Shown: one piece after another, positions 42,054 through 50,810 of the stretch
Layout of the letters: each line of letters begins with the position of its first letter
Position numbering within the stretch: the first letter of the stretch is position 1
NCBI RefSeq assembly: GCF_003002055.1
Contig: NZ_PVZF01000011.1
Coordinates: 1 to 64,000 of the forward strand
Source of the DNA: Kineococcus rhizosphaerae
GTDB taxonomy: Bacteria > Actinomycetota > Actinomycetes > Actinomycetales > Kineococcaceae
DNA length: 64,000 bases
Direction: 5' to 3'
The notes under the pieces: model-generated
Told to the model about the DNA's origin: nothing
Seen by the model: only the letters and a program-made list of their open reading frames with translations
Databases searched by the model: none
Translations under genes and position numbers: made by a program

Positions 42054-42842
42054 TCAGGCCCCGCTGCCGCCGAGCACCTGCGCGGAGACGCGGTCGATCA
42101 GGCTCTCCAGCGACTCCTCGAACTCCTGCAGCGCCCGGTCCTCACCGAGCAGGCGCGCCAGGCGCCGGACGGTGGGCGCCTCGTCCAGCCCCCCGGCGGG
42201 CTCCTCCTCGTCGACGAGGTCCAGCGGCCCGACGGCCCCTCCCCGCTGGGCGACCTCCAGCAGCAGGTTGCCCAGCAGGAAGCTCGTGAACGCGCGGTAG
42301 GTGGCAGCCGCCTGCTCGTCGGAGAACCCCTGGTGCACCAGGCCCGCCAGGAACGTCTCGACCCACTCCGTGCTGCGCAGCGGCGGACGCAGCCACGGGG
42401 CCTCCGGGGGCGTCGAGGCGACCAGCGGGAAGGCCTTCGGGTGGGCGATCGCCACCCGCCGCACCCCGTGGGCCATGCGCTGCAGGAAGTCCTGCCACCC
42501 GTGGTCGGGGGAGCGCAGCACCTCGGGGTCCTGACCGAGCTCGTCGACCATGACCCCGACGACCCCGTCCAGCAGGTCCTCCCGGCCGGGGACGTAGCGG
42601 TAGAGGGACATCGCCTCGACCCCCAGCCGCGCCCCGAGCCGGCGCATCGTCAAGGCCCCGAGACCCTCCTCGTCGATGGCCCGCAACCCGGCGGCGAGGA
42701 TGCGTTCGCGGTTCAGCGACACCCGTTCGGAGGGGGGCTCCGCACCCTCGACGAGGAGCTCGTCGACGTCGGGCAGGTGGGCGGGGTCGGGCTCGCCGGG
42801 TGGCGGCGGTCCCCCGGCACCGTCGTCGGAGGTCCCCTGCAC
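42054..42842 (-). CDS. TetR family regulator with TetR_C-type ligand domain
   Basis: 262 residues. A long acidic Pro-rich N-terminus (1-35) precedes the helix-turn-helix (GLGALTMRRLGARLGVEAMS then LYRYVPGREDLL); the C-terminal half fits the tetracycline-repressor-like C-domain. GTG 42842 is six bases after CAGGAT. A palindrome ACTTACGCTGTAAGT lies 60 bp upstream. Confidence 0.87.
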   Translation of the reverse strand: MQGTSDDGAGGPPPPGEPDPAHLPDVDELLVEGAEPPSERVSLNRERILAAGLRAIDEEGLGALTMRRLGARLGVEAMSLYRYVPGREDLLDGVVGVMVDELGQDPEVLRSPDHGWQDFLQRMAHGVRRVAIAHPKAFPLVASTPPEAPWLRPPLRSTEWVETFLAGLVHQGFSDEQAAATYRAFTSFLLGNLLLEVAQRGGAVGPLDLVDEEEPAGGLDEAPTVRRLARLLGEDRALQEFEESLESLIDRVSAQVLGGSGA

Positions 42843-42901
42843 GCACCGATCCTGGCACCGCCGGTCCGGACCCGCCCGCCCGCAGGGCTGGCGCTGGAGG
42901 A

Positions 42902-42916
42902 ACTTACGCTGTAAGT
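42902..42916. promoter_or_regulatory. TetR operator ACTTAC-N3-GTAAGT
   Basis: A perfect palindrome between the TetR gene and the divergent Asp23/Gls24 gene, of the form bound by many TetR repressors. It is nearer the middle of the gap and may act on both. Confidence 0.6.
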
Positions 42917-42978
42917 CTGTCCCGTGCCCGGTCCACCAGGTCGGGTCCACGCACGGCGCACCTCGGGAGGACCGGTCC

Positions 42979-43416
42979 ATGTCGGAGACCAGCGGCGGTG
43001 GGACGACGGTCGACGGGGCGACGAGGACCACGACGGGAACCACGGCGAGGACCACGACGATGTCCGACGACGTCGTCGCCGTCATCGCCGGCATCGCCGC
43101 GCGCGGGGTGCCCGGCGTCGTCGCCCTCAGCGAGGAGACCGGTGCGCCCGACGCGCCGCACCCGTGGGTCCCCGGCACCTCCAGCGGCACCGCGCCGGGC
43201 GTGGTGGCCGCGGTCGGTGAGCGGGAGGCCGTGATCGACCTGCGGCTGGTCGCGGAGCACGGGACCGACCTCGTCGACGTCGCCGCCCGGGTGCGCCGGG
43301 AGGTCGTCTCCTCCGTCCTGCGGATGACGGAGCTGCGGGTGACCGAGGTCAACGTCACCGTCGCGGACCTGCACCTGCCCGCCCGCGGTGCCGGCCGGCC
43401 GGGACGGGTCCGCTGA
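42979..43416 (+). CDS. Asp23/Gls24 family envelope stress protein
   Basis: 145 residues. A Thr/Gly-rich start (1-28) precedes the Asp23 fold: VVAVIAGIAARGVPGVVAL, VAAVGEREAVIDLRLVAEHG, VAARVRREVVSSVLRMTELR and VTEVNVTVADLHL. Proteins of this kind gather at the cell envelope in stress. GGGAGG lies before ATG 42979. Followed with overlap by the STAS gene. Confidence 0.87.
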   Translation: MSETSGGGTTVDGATRTTTGTTARTTTMSDDVVAVIAGIAARGVPGVVALSEETGAPDAPHPWVPGTSSGTAPGVVAAVGEREAVIDLRLVAEHGTDLVDVAARVRREVVSSVLRMTELRVTEVNVTVADLHLPARGAGRPGRVR

Positions 43417-43751
43417 CCGGCCGCCGCGAGGGGCCGGGCGAGGGCGGTCCCGGCGCGAGCACGACCGTCGTCCTGCGCGGCGAGGTCGACGCCGAGTGCG
43501 CGGAACACCTCACGGCGCTGGCCGAGGACGCCCTCGCCGCGGGACGCCCCGTCGTCCTGGACGTCGCCGGGGTGACGTTCATGGACTCCACCGGCGCCGC
43601 GTTCGTGGCGACCCTGGCCCGGGGACTGGGGGCCGGGCGGGTCAGCGTGCTGCGGCCGTCGGACCAGGTGAGGTTCCTGCTCGCGGTGACCAGGCTCGAC
43701 ACGGTGGTCCACGTCGTCACCGACCCCGCCGGCCGGCGGTCACCGGGCTGA
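43413..43751 (+). CDS. STAS-domain anti-sigma factor antagonist without a usual start codon
   Basis: The frame gives TTVVLRGEVDAECAEHLTAL, LDVAGVTFMDSTGAAFVATL and a normal C-terminus, a complete anti-anti-sigma STAS domain with the phospho-acceptor Ser in DSTG. From the preceding in-frame stop (43218-43220) to the domain core there is no ATG, GTG or TTG. The only plausible start is CTG 43413, which overlaps the Asp23 stop (CTGA). Otherwise it is made by a -1 frameshift from the upstream gene. The sensor phosphatase at 36925-38694 is a possible partner. Confidence 0.7.
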   Translation: MTGRREGPGEGGPGASTTVVLRGEVDAECAEHLTALAEDALAAGRPVVLDVAGVTFMDSTGAAFVATLARGLGAGRVSVLRPSDQVRFLLAVTRLDTVVHVVTDPAGRRSPG

Positions 43752-43821
43752 ACCGGGAACCCCGCGCCGCCCCCGCGCCGCCGCCTCGACGGCGCCCGGA
43801 CCCGCGGAGCAGACTGCGCCG

Positions 43822-45648
43822 GTGACGGACGGACCGGAGTTCGAGTGCGACCTCGTCCTCAAGGGCGGGGTGACGTCGGGGTTGGTGTACCCCTCGGCCG
43901 TCGTGCGGATCGCCCGCACGCACCGGTTCCGCTCGATCGGCGGTTCCTCGGCGGGTGCGCTGGCCGCGGTGCTCGCGGCGGCCGCCGAACTCGGACGGGG
44001 TTCGGGGGGTTTCGAGCGGCTCGCCGAGGTGCCGGCGCAGATGGCCGCCGTGAGCGGCGGGCGCAGCGGTCTGCTCGCGCTGTTCCGGCCGCAGCCGGGA
44101 ACCCGGGAGCTGCTGGACCTGGCGCTGCTGCTGCGCGGGGCCGGGCGGGTCCGCACGCTGCTCGGGCACGTCGGGGCGCGCGGGGCGCGGACCCGGGGTT
44201 TCGCCGTCGCCGCCGTCGCCGCGCTCGCCGTCCTGGCCGGGGTGCTCGCGCTGGTGGCCGGCGCCGACACCCGCGCGGCCGTCGCGGCGGGGGTGAGTTC
44301 GCTCCTCCTCGCGCTCGTGGTGGTGGCCGGCGCGGCGCTGGGGTTCGGGGCGCGGGCGGTCCTCGGGTCGGCGCCGGGGCGGCTGGACGACAACCTCTTC
44401 GGGCTGTGCACGGGGCTCGGGGGGACCCCGCAGGAGCCGGCTCTCGGGGAGTACCTGCACACGACGGTCCAGCACCTCGCCGGCCGCGAGCAGCCCGTGA
44501 CCTACGGGGACCTCGCGACCGCCGGGATCCGGCTCGTGACGACGACGACGAACGTCTCGCAGGGCGAGTCCTCGCACTTCCCGCTGACGCGCGGGGTGTG
44601 GGCCTACCGCCCCGAGCAGTGGCGGCGGCTGCTGCCCCCGGAGGTGATGGAGTTCCTCGCCTCCCGGCCCCCCGCGGCCGACGTCGCCCCGGAGCACCGG
44701 GCGACGGCGGCCGCGGCCGGGCTCGTCCTGCTGCCCGCGGCGGAGGACCTGCCGATCTGGCTGGGCGCGCGGATCAGCCTGTCGTTCCCCGTCCTGCTGT
44801 CGGCGGTGCCGTTGTGGACGTGGGCCCCCACGGGTTCGGACCCCCAGGGGCCGGCGCGGTGGGTCGAGTGCTGGTTCAGCGACGGCGGGATCACGTCGAA
44901 CCTGCCCGTGCACCTGTTCGACTCCCCGCTGCCGAGCCGGCCCACGTACGCCGTGAACCTCGTCGGGGGTGCGGACCCCGCCAGCCCCGTCGCGCAGCGC
45001 GTGTTCCGGCCGGTCGCCTCCAGCGCGGCCACGACGCCGCCGGTGGCGGCGGTGGGCACCGTCCGGCAGTTCCTGGCCGGCGTCTACGACACGATGCACA
45101 ACTGGGCCGACGAGTCCCAGGCGCGCGTCCCCGGGGTGCGCGAACGCATCTGCACCGTGCGGCTCGCCGACGACCAGGGCGGCCTGAACCTCGACATGGG
45201 ACCGGAGCGGATCGCGGCGCTCGTGCGGCTCGGCGAGGCCGCGGGCGCCGAGCTCGCGGGGTTGCGCGAACGGTCCGGCCCGGACCCCGCGTCGGTGGTG
45301 GGCGACGAGTGGAACCGCCACCGGTACCTGCGGTTGCGCTGCCTCGTCGCCGGGACCGGGCTGCTGCTCGACGACGTCCGCCCGCGCTGGCGCACCGACT
45401 ACCCGGAACTGGCGCGGGTGGCCGCGACGGAGGACCCGTTCCCGCAGTGGGGCCGCTGGGACGAGGAACGGACGGCGCGGTCGTCGGAACTGCTCGACGA
45501 CCTGCTGGCGCGCGACGTCACGGCCTGGACGCAGCAGCCGCCGCCGGCGTCGCGGTTGACGCGCCGGACCCTGCACGACGACCTCGGCGGGGACGTTCAG
45601 GCCGGCGCCGAGAGCAGTTCCAGCAACCGGTCGACGAACACCGCCTGA
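43822..45648 (+). CDS. Patatin-like phospholipase with inserted membrane hairpin
   Basis: 608 residues. LKGGVTSGLVYPSAV oxyanion block, nucleophile GGSSAGA (about residue 42), catalytic Asp in DGGITSNLPVHLF (about 354). Between the two, residues about 130-185 form two hydrophobic segments (VAAVAALAVLAGVLALVAG and VSSLLLALVVVAGAALGFGA). The enzyme is therefore probably membrane-anchored by an internal hairpin. It hydrolyses acyl esters of lipids, by family. GTG 43822 is six bases after CAGACT. Its 3' end overlaps the Nudix gene by 52 bp. Confidence 0.87.
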   Translation: MTDGPEFECDLVLKGGVTSGLVYPSAVVRIARTHRFRSIGGSSAGALAAVLAAAAELGRGSGGFERLAEVPAQMAAVSGGRSGLLALFRPQPGTRELLDLALLLRGAGRVRTLLGHVGARGARTRGFAVAAVAALAVLAGVLALVAGADTRAAVAAGVSSLLLALVVVAGAALGFGARAVLGSAPGRLDDNLFGLCTGLGGTPQEPALGEYLHTTVQHLAGREQPVTYGDLATAGIRLVTTTTNVSQGESSHFPLTRGVWAYRPEQWRRLLPPEVMEFLASRPPAADVAPEHRATAAAAGLVLLPAAEDLPIWLGARISLSFPVLLSAVPLWTWAPTGSDPQGPARWVECWFSDGGITSNLPVHLFDSPLPSRPTYAVNLVGGADPASPVAQRVFRPVASSAATTPPVAAVGTVRQFLAGVYDTMHNWADESQARVPGVRERICTVRLADDQGGLNLDMGPERIAALVRLGEAAGAELAGLRERSGPDPASVVGDEWNRHRYLRLRCLVAGTGLLLDDVRPRWRTDYPELARVAATEDPFPQWGRWDEERTARSSELLDDLLARDVTAWTQQPPPASRLTRRTLHDDLGGDVQAGAESSSSNRSTNTA

Positions 45649-46070
45649 CCCTTCACGAGCTTCGTGCGGGCCTCGTCCGGGCTCAGCCACGCGACGCGGT
45701 CGATCTCGGGGAACTCCCGCAGCGTCCCCGACCGGGGCGGCCACTGCATCGTGAAGGTGCCCGGGACGACCGCCGCCGGGTCGAGGTCGGCCTCGCCCGC
45801 CCAGATCGTCACCAGCTTGCCGTTGGACCGCTGCACCGCCTCGCCGAGCCCGACGAGGTCGACGTCGGGGACGGGCAGACCGAGTTCCTCGGTGAACTCC
45901 CGCCGGGCCGCGGCGAGCGGTTCCTCGTCGGGGTCGAGCTCACCCTTGGGGATGGACCAGGCGTGCTCGTCCTTCGACGACCACAGCGGGCCGCCCATGT
46001 GACCGGCGAGGAGTTCCACCCCGTCCCCGGTCCGGCGGTACAGGAGAATCCCGGCGCTGCGCTTCGGCAC
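45597..46070 (-). CDS. Nudix hydrolase
   Basis: 157 residues. The Nudix box GELDPDEEPLAAARREFTEE followed by LG is intact (G-x5-E-x7-RE-x2-EE). The start SAGILLYRR and the WSSKDEHAWSIPKGE block fit the family with broad nucleoside-diphosphate substrates. GTG 46070 is six bases after CAGGAT. Convergent with the patatin gene. Confidence 0.9.
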   Translation of the reverse strand: MPKRSAGILLYRRTGDGVELLAGHMGGPLWSSKDEHAWSIPKGELDPDEEPLAAARREFTEELGLPVPDVDLVGLGEAVQRSNGKLVTIWAGEADLDPAAVVPGTFTMQWPPRSGTLREFPEIDRVAWLSPDEARTKLVKGQAVFVDRLLELLSAPA

Positions 46071-46209
46071 GGCGCGATCCTGCCCCCGTTCACCGCCCGC
46101 CGCAGCCCGGACGCGAGACGTGACCCCTCTGACCCGATCGGGCGGTGGATCGGGCCCGGACGGAACTCCACCGCGCGGAGCCCTGCCGGCGCTCCTACGT
46201 TCCCGGGCC

Positions 46210-46488
46210 ATGACGACGACGACACCGACCTCGACCACCCGTTCCGAACCCCTCGTCCTGACGGGTTTCATCCTCGGCATCGTGAGCCTGGTCGCCTGGC
46301 TCCTGCCGCTGCTCGGCGTGCCGCTCGCGGTCGTCGGGATCGTGCTGTCGGCCCTGGGCCGCTCGCGGGTCCACCGCAGCGCGGCCCGCAACGGACGGCA
46401 GGCGACGATCGGCCTCGTGCTCTCGATCGTGGGTCTGGTGCTGGCCGTGGGGAACGCCGCGCTCGGCGCCTACCTCGCGACGGCCTGA
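46210..46488 (+). CDS. DUF4190-like small membrane protein
   Basis: 92 residues with a Thr/Ser-rich start and two membrane helices (TGFILGIVSLVAWLLPLLGV and IGLVLSIVGLVLAVGNAALG) joined by a basic loop. The pattern matches DUF4190-type actinobacterial membrane proteins. Function unknown. Confidence 0.75.
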   Translation: MTTTTPTSTTRSEPLVLTGFILGIVSLVAWLLPLLGVPLAVVGIVLSALGRSRVHRSAARNGRQATIGLVLSIVGLVLAVGNAALGAYLATA

Positions 46489-46532
46489 CGGGTTCCCGCT
46501 GCGGGCGGGACGGGCGGGGTGCGCGGAACCTC

Positions 46533-46545
46533 CCTCCCAGGGAGG
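46533..46545. promoter_or_regulatory. Palindrome before the cell-wall-binding protein gene
   Basis: CCTCCC-A-GGGAGG, 45 bp before the start. A GGAAC element just upstream (46525-46529) looks like an ECF-sigma -35. Weak evidence. Confidence 0.3.
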
Positions 46546-46589
46546 TCACGACTGCCACACTGGTCACTCCCGACCCGCAGGAGGCCACC

Positions 46590-47648
46590 GTGTCCCGCCC
46601 GACCGTCCGCCGAGCTCTCCCGGTGGTGCTGCTCTCCACCCTCGTGCTCGCGCTGCCCGTCACGACGGCGGCGGCCGCTCCCGGCGCGGAGACCCTGACG
46701 CCGACCTGCTCACCCGCTCCCCCCGTCAGCCACCCCGGCTGCGGCACCGCCTACGAGGGCGCCCCGCTGCCCGACGGGACGCCGAACCAGGTCGTGCAGC
46801 TGTCCGGTGACGACCGCTACGCGACGGCCGTCGCGATCGCCCGGCACGGTTTCCCGCAGGCCGACGTCGCGGTCCTGGTCAGCGGCGAGGACCGGCACCT
46901 CGTCGACGCGCTGTCCGCCGGTCCCCTCGCCCGCACCCTGGCCGCCCCGGTCCTGCTCGCCGCGCGCGACGCGGTCCCCGCGGCCACGGCCGACTACCTG
47001 CGCAGCACCGGCGTGCAGTCGGTCCTGCTCGTCGGTGGCGACGACGCACTGTCGGCCACGACGCCGGACCGGTTGCGCGCGCTGGGGATCACCGACGTCC
47101 AGCGCGTCGCAGGCGCCGACCGGTACGCGACCTCGCGGGCGCTCGCGGCGTTCATGCCGACCCGCACGCACGGCTGGGCCGCCTCCGGGGAGGACGCCCA
47201 CCTCGTCGACGCGCTCGCCGCGGCCGGTCCCGCCGCCCGGCTCGGCGAACCCCTCGTGCTCGTCGCGGACGACGACCCGATCCCGGCCGGCGACGCGCTG
47301 CGCACCCTCGGGGTCACGCAGACCACGGTCGCGGGCGGGCCGGAGGGCGTGGCCCCCGAGGCGCTGGCCGCCCTGCCCGCCCCGCACCGCGCGGCGGGCA
47401 CCGACCGCTACGCCACCGCGGCGCTGGTGGCCGACGAGTCGGTGCAGCGGGGCGTGGACGACCAGGACGTCGTGTTCGCGCCCGGCGTGACGGGGCACCT
47501 CGTCGACGCCCTGGCCGCCGGTCCGCTGGGCCGCGCGACGCTGCTCGTCGGGGACGAGCAGGCCTCGTACGACGCCGTCGAGGCGTGGTTCGAGACCTAC
47601 GGCGCGGGCCGCGTGACGGCGGTGGGAGCCGTCGAGATCGACGGCTGA
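46590..47648 (+). CDS. Secreted protein with cell-wall-binding repeats (CWB2)
   Basis: 352 residues. Signal peptide (PVVLLSTLVLALPVTTAAAA), then three copies of the cell wall binding 2 repeat: each has a GDDRYAT / GADRYAT / GTDRYAT core and a HLVDALSAG / HLVDALAAA / HLVDALAAG block. Such repeats fix proteins to anionic wall polymers. No other domain is present, so it may be an adaptor or structural wall protein. GGAGG site before GTG 46590. Confidence 0.92.
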   Translation: MSRPTVRRALPVVLLSTLVLALPVTTAAAAPGAETLTPTCSPAPPVSHPGCGTAYEGAPLPDGTPNQVVQLSGDDRYATAVAIARHGFPQADVAVLVSGEDRHLVDALSAGPLARTLAAPVLLAARDAVPAATADYLRSTGVQSVLLVGGDDALSATTPDRLRALGITDVQRVAGADRYATSRALAAFMPTRTHGWAASGEDAHLVDALAAAGPAARLGEPLVLVADDDPIPAGDALRTLGVTQTTVAGGPEGVAPEALAALPAPHRAAGTDRYATAALVADESVQRGVDDQDVVFAPGVTGHLVDALAAGPLGRATLLVGDEQASYDAVEAWFETYGAGRVTAVGAVEIDG

Positions 47649-47649
47649 G

Positions 47650-48978
47650 TCACGCCGGGGCCCGGTGGGACTCCGCGCGGCGCTCCAGTTCGCGCGTGAT
47701 CGTCTCCAGCGGGTCCCCGTAGCCCTCGATCTCGCGCTGCAGGCGCGCGGCCGCCGTGCGGAACGCCGCGCCCTGCAGCACCCGTCGGACCGCTGCGGCC
47801 ACGCGGTCCGGTCGCGGGGACCCGCTGCGCAGGTCGACCCCCGCGCCGGCCCAGGCCACGCGGGCCGCGACCTCCGGCTTGTCCTCGGTGCTGCCGGCCA
47901 CGACCAGCGGGACCCCGGCCGCCAGTGCCTGCTGAACCCCGCCGAAACCGCCGTTGGTGACGACGACGTCCGTGCGCGGCAGCAGGTCCGGGTAGGACAG
48001 GAACTCCGCCGCGCGAGCGTTCGCGGGCAGGTCACCGCCGAGGGCAGTGGTGAGTTCGTGCAGCGGCCGCCCGCCCGTCGTGGCCACGACGAGGACGTCG
48101 TCGTCGGCCAGAGCGCGCAGGGTGGGCACCACGAGGCGACCGAAGTCGGTGTTGTCGATGGTGCCCTGGGTGACGTGCACGACGGGACGGCCCGCGCGGC
48201 GGGCGTCCTCCACGTCGGCCCACCACGGCGGGACGGAGGCCGACGACGGGCCGGGGCGCAGCGGCCCGACGAAGCGCACGGAGTCGGGCAGTTCCCGGCG
48301 CGGGTACTCCAAGCCCCGGGCCGAGAGCTGGAAGGTCACGTCGAAGCCCGTCGACTGGTCGAAGAAGTTCCCGCGCATCGGCGGCGCCCCGACCTCGGCG
48401 AGGGCGGCGTCGGCCGCCCGCTGCACGGGCCGGAACGGTCCCGCGTGGACGACGGTGGTGAGCAGGCGGTTGCGCAGCCGGTGCAGCGCCGTCGTGCCCG
48501 GGGCCAACGCCGGCCCGAACGGGGCGGCGTCCACGCTCGTGAGCGTGACGGGGATCGCGGAGATCCCGACGACCGGGATCCGCTGCCCGGCGGGCGCCGA
48601 CAGCAGCAGGGGCAGGACACCGAGGAAAGCGCTCTCGGCCACGACGGTGTCGTAGCGGTGCCGCGCGAGCTCGGCCGCGACGGCGCGGGCCTGGACCGGG
48701 ATCGGCCGGACGAACATGCCGATGAGGTCGTGGCGGACGGCGGCCAGGCCCTTCTTCCGCTGCCGTCCGGGCAGCCAGGCGTCGAGGTCGGCGTCGTCGT
48801 AGTCGACCTCGGCCGGCAGGGCGAGGAACTCGGCCCCGGCCTGCGCGACGGCCCCGGCGTACTTGCGGCCGGTCAGCACGGTGACCTCGTGACCGCGGGC
48901 CAGGAGGCCGCGGGTGACGGCGAGCGCAGGCGCGACGTGGCCGTGGATGGGTGACGACAGGACGAGGTGGTGCGGCAC
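47650..48978 (-). CDS. GT1 family glycosyltransferase (macrolide/MGT-like)
   Basis: 442 residues, GT-B fold. N-terminal SSPIHGHVAPALAVTRGLLA, and the donor-binding region VVHVTQGTIDNTDF, SYPDLLPRTDVVVTNGGFGG, VPLVVAGSTEDKPEVAARV. Transfers a sugar from a nucleotide sugar to a small acceptor; some relatives inactivate macrolides or decorate lipids. Divergent from a TetR gene with a long operator between, so probably induced by its substrate. Confidence 0.9.
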   Translation of the reverse strand: MPHHLVLSSPIHGHVAPALAVTRGLLARGHEVTVLTGRKYAGAVAQAGAEFLALPAEVDYDDADLDAWLPGRQRKKGLAAVRHDLIGMFVRPIPVQARAVAAELARHRYDTVVAESAFLGVLPLLLSAPAGQRIPVVGISAIPVTLTSVDAAPFGPALAPGTTALHRLRNRLLTTVVHAGPFRPVQRAADAALAEVGAPPMRGNFFDQSTGFDVTFQLSARGLEYPRRELPDSVRFVGPLRPGPSSASVPPWWADVEDARRAGRPVVHVTQGTIDNTDFGRLVVPTLRALADDDVLVVATTGGRPLHELTTALGGDLPANARAAEFLSYPDLLPRTDVVVTNGGFGGVQQALAAGVPLVVAGSTEDKPEVAARVAWAGAGVDLRSGSPRPDRVAAAVRRVLQGAAFRTAAARLQREIEGYGDPLETITRELERRAESHRAPA

Positions 48979-49015
48979 GGTGGGTCCCCCCCAGGAGAAT
49001 CGGCTGTCCCTGATA

Positions 49016-49042
49016 ATTCGCTACGGTGGTACCGTAGTGAAT
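49016..49042. promoter_or_regulatory. Long palindromic TetR operator
   Basis: Arms ATTCGCTACGG (49016-49026) and CCGTAGTGAAT (49032-49042) match at 10 of 11 positions around a TGGTA centre. It lies directly before the TetR start and 37 bp before the glycosyltransferase start. Confidence 0.7.
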
Positions 49043-49759
49043 ATGGGGAAGGTAACGGGTGGACCTGCCGGGGGCAAGGGGGTTCCCGGCACGCGTCGCT
49101 ACGACGGGACCAAGCGCGCCGAACAGGCCGCCGCGACCCGCCGGCGGATCGTCGAGGCGGCGGCCGAGCTGTTCGCCGGCAACGGTTTCGCCGGGACGAC
49201 GATGCCGGCGATCGCCGAACGGGCCGGGGTCTCGGTGGAGACCGTCACGGTGCACGGCCCCAAGCGCGCCCTGCTGCTGGCCGCCTTCGGGCAGACCTTC
49301 GTCGGGGTGGAGACCGGGGGCCGGGTCACCGACCACGAGCCGTGGGCCTCGCTGCTGCGCGCCGACCCGCCCGCACTGCTCACCGGCCTGGCCGAGCTGG
49401 TCGTCGCCGGGCAGGAACGCGGGATCGGCATGTGGCGGGCCGTGAACGCCGCGGCCGTCACCGACGACGGGGTCCGCGAGCTCACCCTCGACCTCGCCCG
49501 CCGCCGCCGCGCGGACCTGCTCGCCGCCACCGAGGTCCTCGCCGGGCGGGGGTTGCTGCGGCCGGGGCGCAGCGTGCAGCAGCACGCCGACACCCTCGCC
49601 CTGCTGGCCGGTTTCGACCCGTACCAGCTCTACGTCGTGGAGTTCGGCTGGACCCACCAGGAGCTGCGGGAGTGGTTCGCCGACACGGTCTCCCGGCTCG
49701 TGCTCACGCCGGCAGGTGCCGCAGTCCCGGGCCGTCGTACGCCGACAGCGGGCGGATGA
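49043..49759 (+). CDS. TetR family transcriptional regulator
   Basis: 238 residues. Basic start, then helix-turn-helix AGTTMPAIAERAGVSVETVT. The C-terminal half is all-helical (e.g. LTGLAELVVAGQERGIGMWR). ATG 49043 is used; GTG 49037 is also in frame. Regulates itself and the glycosyltransferase, by inference. Its last 56 bp overlap the convergent prpC gene. Confidence 0.87.
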   Translation: MGKVTGGPAGGKGVPGTRRYDGTKRAEQAAATRRRIVEAAAELFAGNGFAGTTMPAIAERAGVSVETVTVHGPKRALLLAAFGQTFVGVETGGRVTDHEPWASLLRADPPALLTGLAELVVAGQERGIGMWRAVNAAAVTDDGVRELTLDLARRRRADLLAATEVLAGRGLLRPGRSVQQHADTLALLAGFDPYQLYVVEFGWTHQELREWFADTVSRLVLTPAGAAVPGRRTPTAGG

Positions 49760-50810
49760 GGGAGTTCGCCGCCCGCTGCTCCATCACGTGGGCGCTCCAG
49801 CCGACGACCCGGGACGCCACGAACACCGGCGTGAACACGTCGGTGTCCAGCCCCAGCAGGTGGTACGCGGGACCGGCCGGGTAGTCGAGGTTGGGTCGGA
49901 TGTCCTTGGCCCGCAGCATCTCGGACTCCAGGGCGTCGTAGAGGTCGAGGACGTCGGTGCGCCCGCGGGCCGTCGCCAGCTCGCGCAGGGCCGCGTGCAT
50001 GGTCGGGACGCGGGAGTCGCCGTGCCGGTAGACGCGGTGACCGAACCCCATGACCTTGCGGTGCGCGGCCAGGTTCTCAGCCAGCCACGCCGCGGCCCCC
50101 TGCGCCGACCCGATCTCCTGGAACACCGTCCAGACGGCCTCGTTCGCGCCGCCGTGCAGGGGCCCCTTCAACGCCCCCACCGCGGCCGTCACCGCCGAGT
50201 GCAGGTCCGACAACGTCGACGTGACCACCCGCGCCGCGAACGTCGAGGCGTTGAACGAGTGCTCGGCGTACAGCACGAGCGAGGTCTCGAACGTCCGGGT
50301 CGCGACCTCGTCGGGCTCCTCGCCCGTGACGGTCCACAGGAAGTTCGCGGCGTAGCCGAGGTCGTCGCGCGGGGCCGGCAGGTCCTGCCCGTGGCGGCGG
50401 CGCTGGGCGTACCCGACGACGGCGGGCAGCGCGGCGAACAGTCGTTCGGCCTTGGCGAGCTCGGCCGCGCGCGAGTGGTCCGCGGCCTGCTCGTCCACGG
50501 CCCCCAGGACGCTGACCGCCGTGCGGACCACGTCCATCGGGTGGGCGCTCAGCGGCAGCTCGTCGACGACCCGGCGGACGCGGTCGTCCAGGGCCCGGCC
50601 CGCGCGCTCGCGCTCCCGGAAACCCTCCAGCTCCTCCGCGGTGGGCAGTTCCCCGTCCCACAGCAGCCGGGCGACCTCCTCGAAACCACGGGTCGCGAGT
50701 TCCTGCACGGGGTACCCGCGGTACAGCAGGGAGTTCGACTCCGGGTCGACCTTGGAGACGGCCGTGGTGTCCGCGACGACACCGGCCAGGCCCTTGTGGA
50801 TCTCGCTCAC
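49704..50810 (-). CDS. prpC: 2-Methylcitrate synthase / citrate synthase
   Basis: 368 residues, the short citrate synthase type. Substrate motifs EHSFNASTFAARV, GPLHGGANEAV and MGFGHRVYRHGDSRV carry the catalytic His residues and the late Asp lies in the LDYPAG region. Condenses propionyl-CoA with oxaloacetate. GTG overlaps the prpB stop (GTGA). Last gene of the methylcitrate operon. Confidence 0.93.
   Translation of the reverse strand: MSEIHKGLAGVVADTTAVSKVDPESNSLLYRGYPVQELATRGFEEVARLLWDGELPTAEELEGFRERERAGRALDDRVRRVVDELPLSAHPMDVVRTAVSVLGAVDEQAADHSRAAELAKAERLFAALPAVVGYAQRRRHGQDLPAPRDDLGYAANFLWTVTGEEPDEVATRTFETSLVLYAEHSFNASTFAARVVTSTLSDLHSAVTAAVGALKGPLHGGANEAVWTVFQEIGSAQGAAAWLAENLAAHRKVMGFGHRVYRHGDSRVPTMHAALRELATARGRTDVLDLYDALESEMLRAKDIRPNLDYPAGPAYHLLGLDTDVFTPVFVASRVVGWSAHVMEQRAANSLIRPLSAYDGPGLRHLPA

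Noticed and set aside
43845-46589. Very long open frame running from the patatin region into the cell-wall-binding protein
   Set aside because: It is a frame shadow of the patatin gene, Arg/Pro/Gly-rich and without motifs; the secreted protein has its own ribosome site and signal peptide at 46590.
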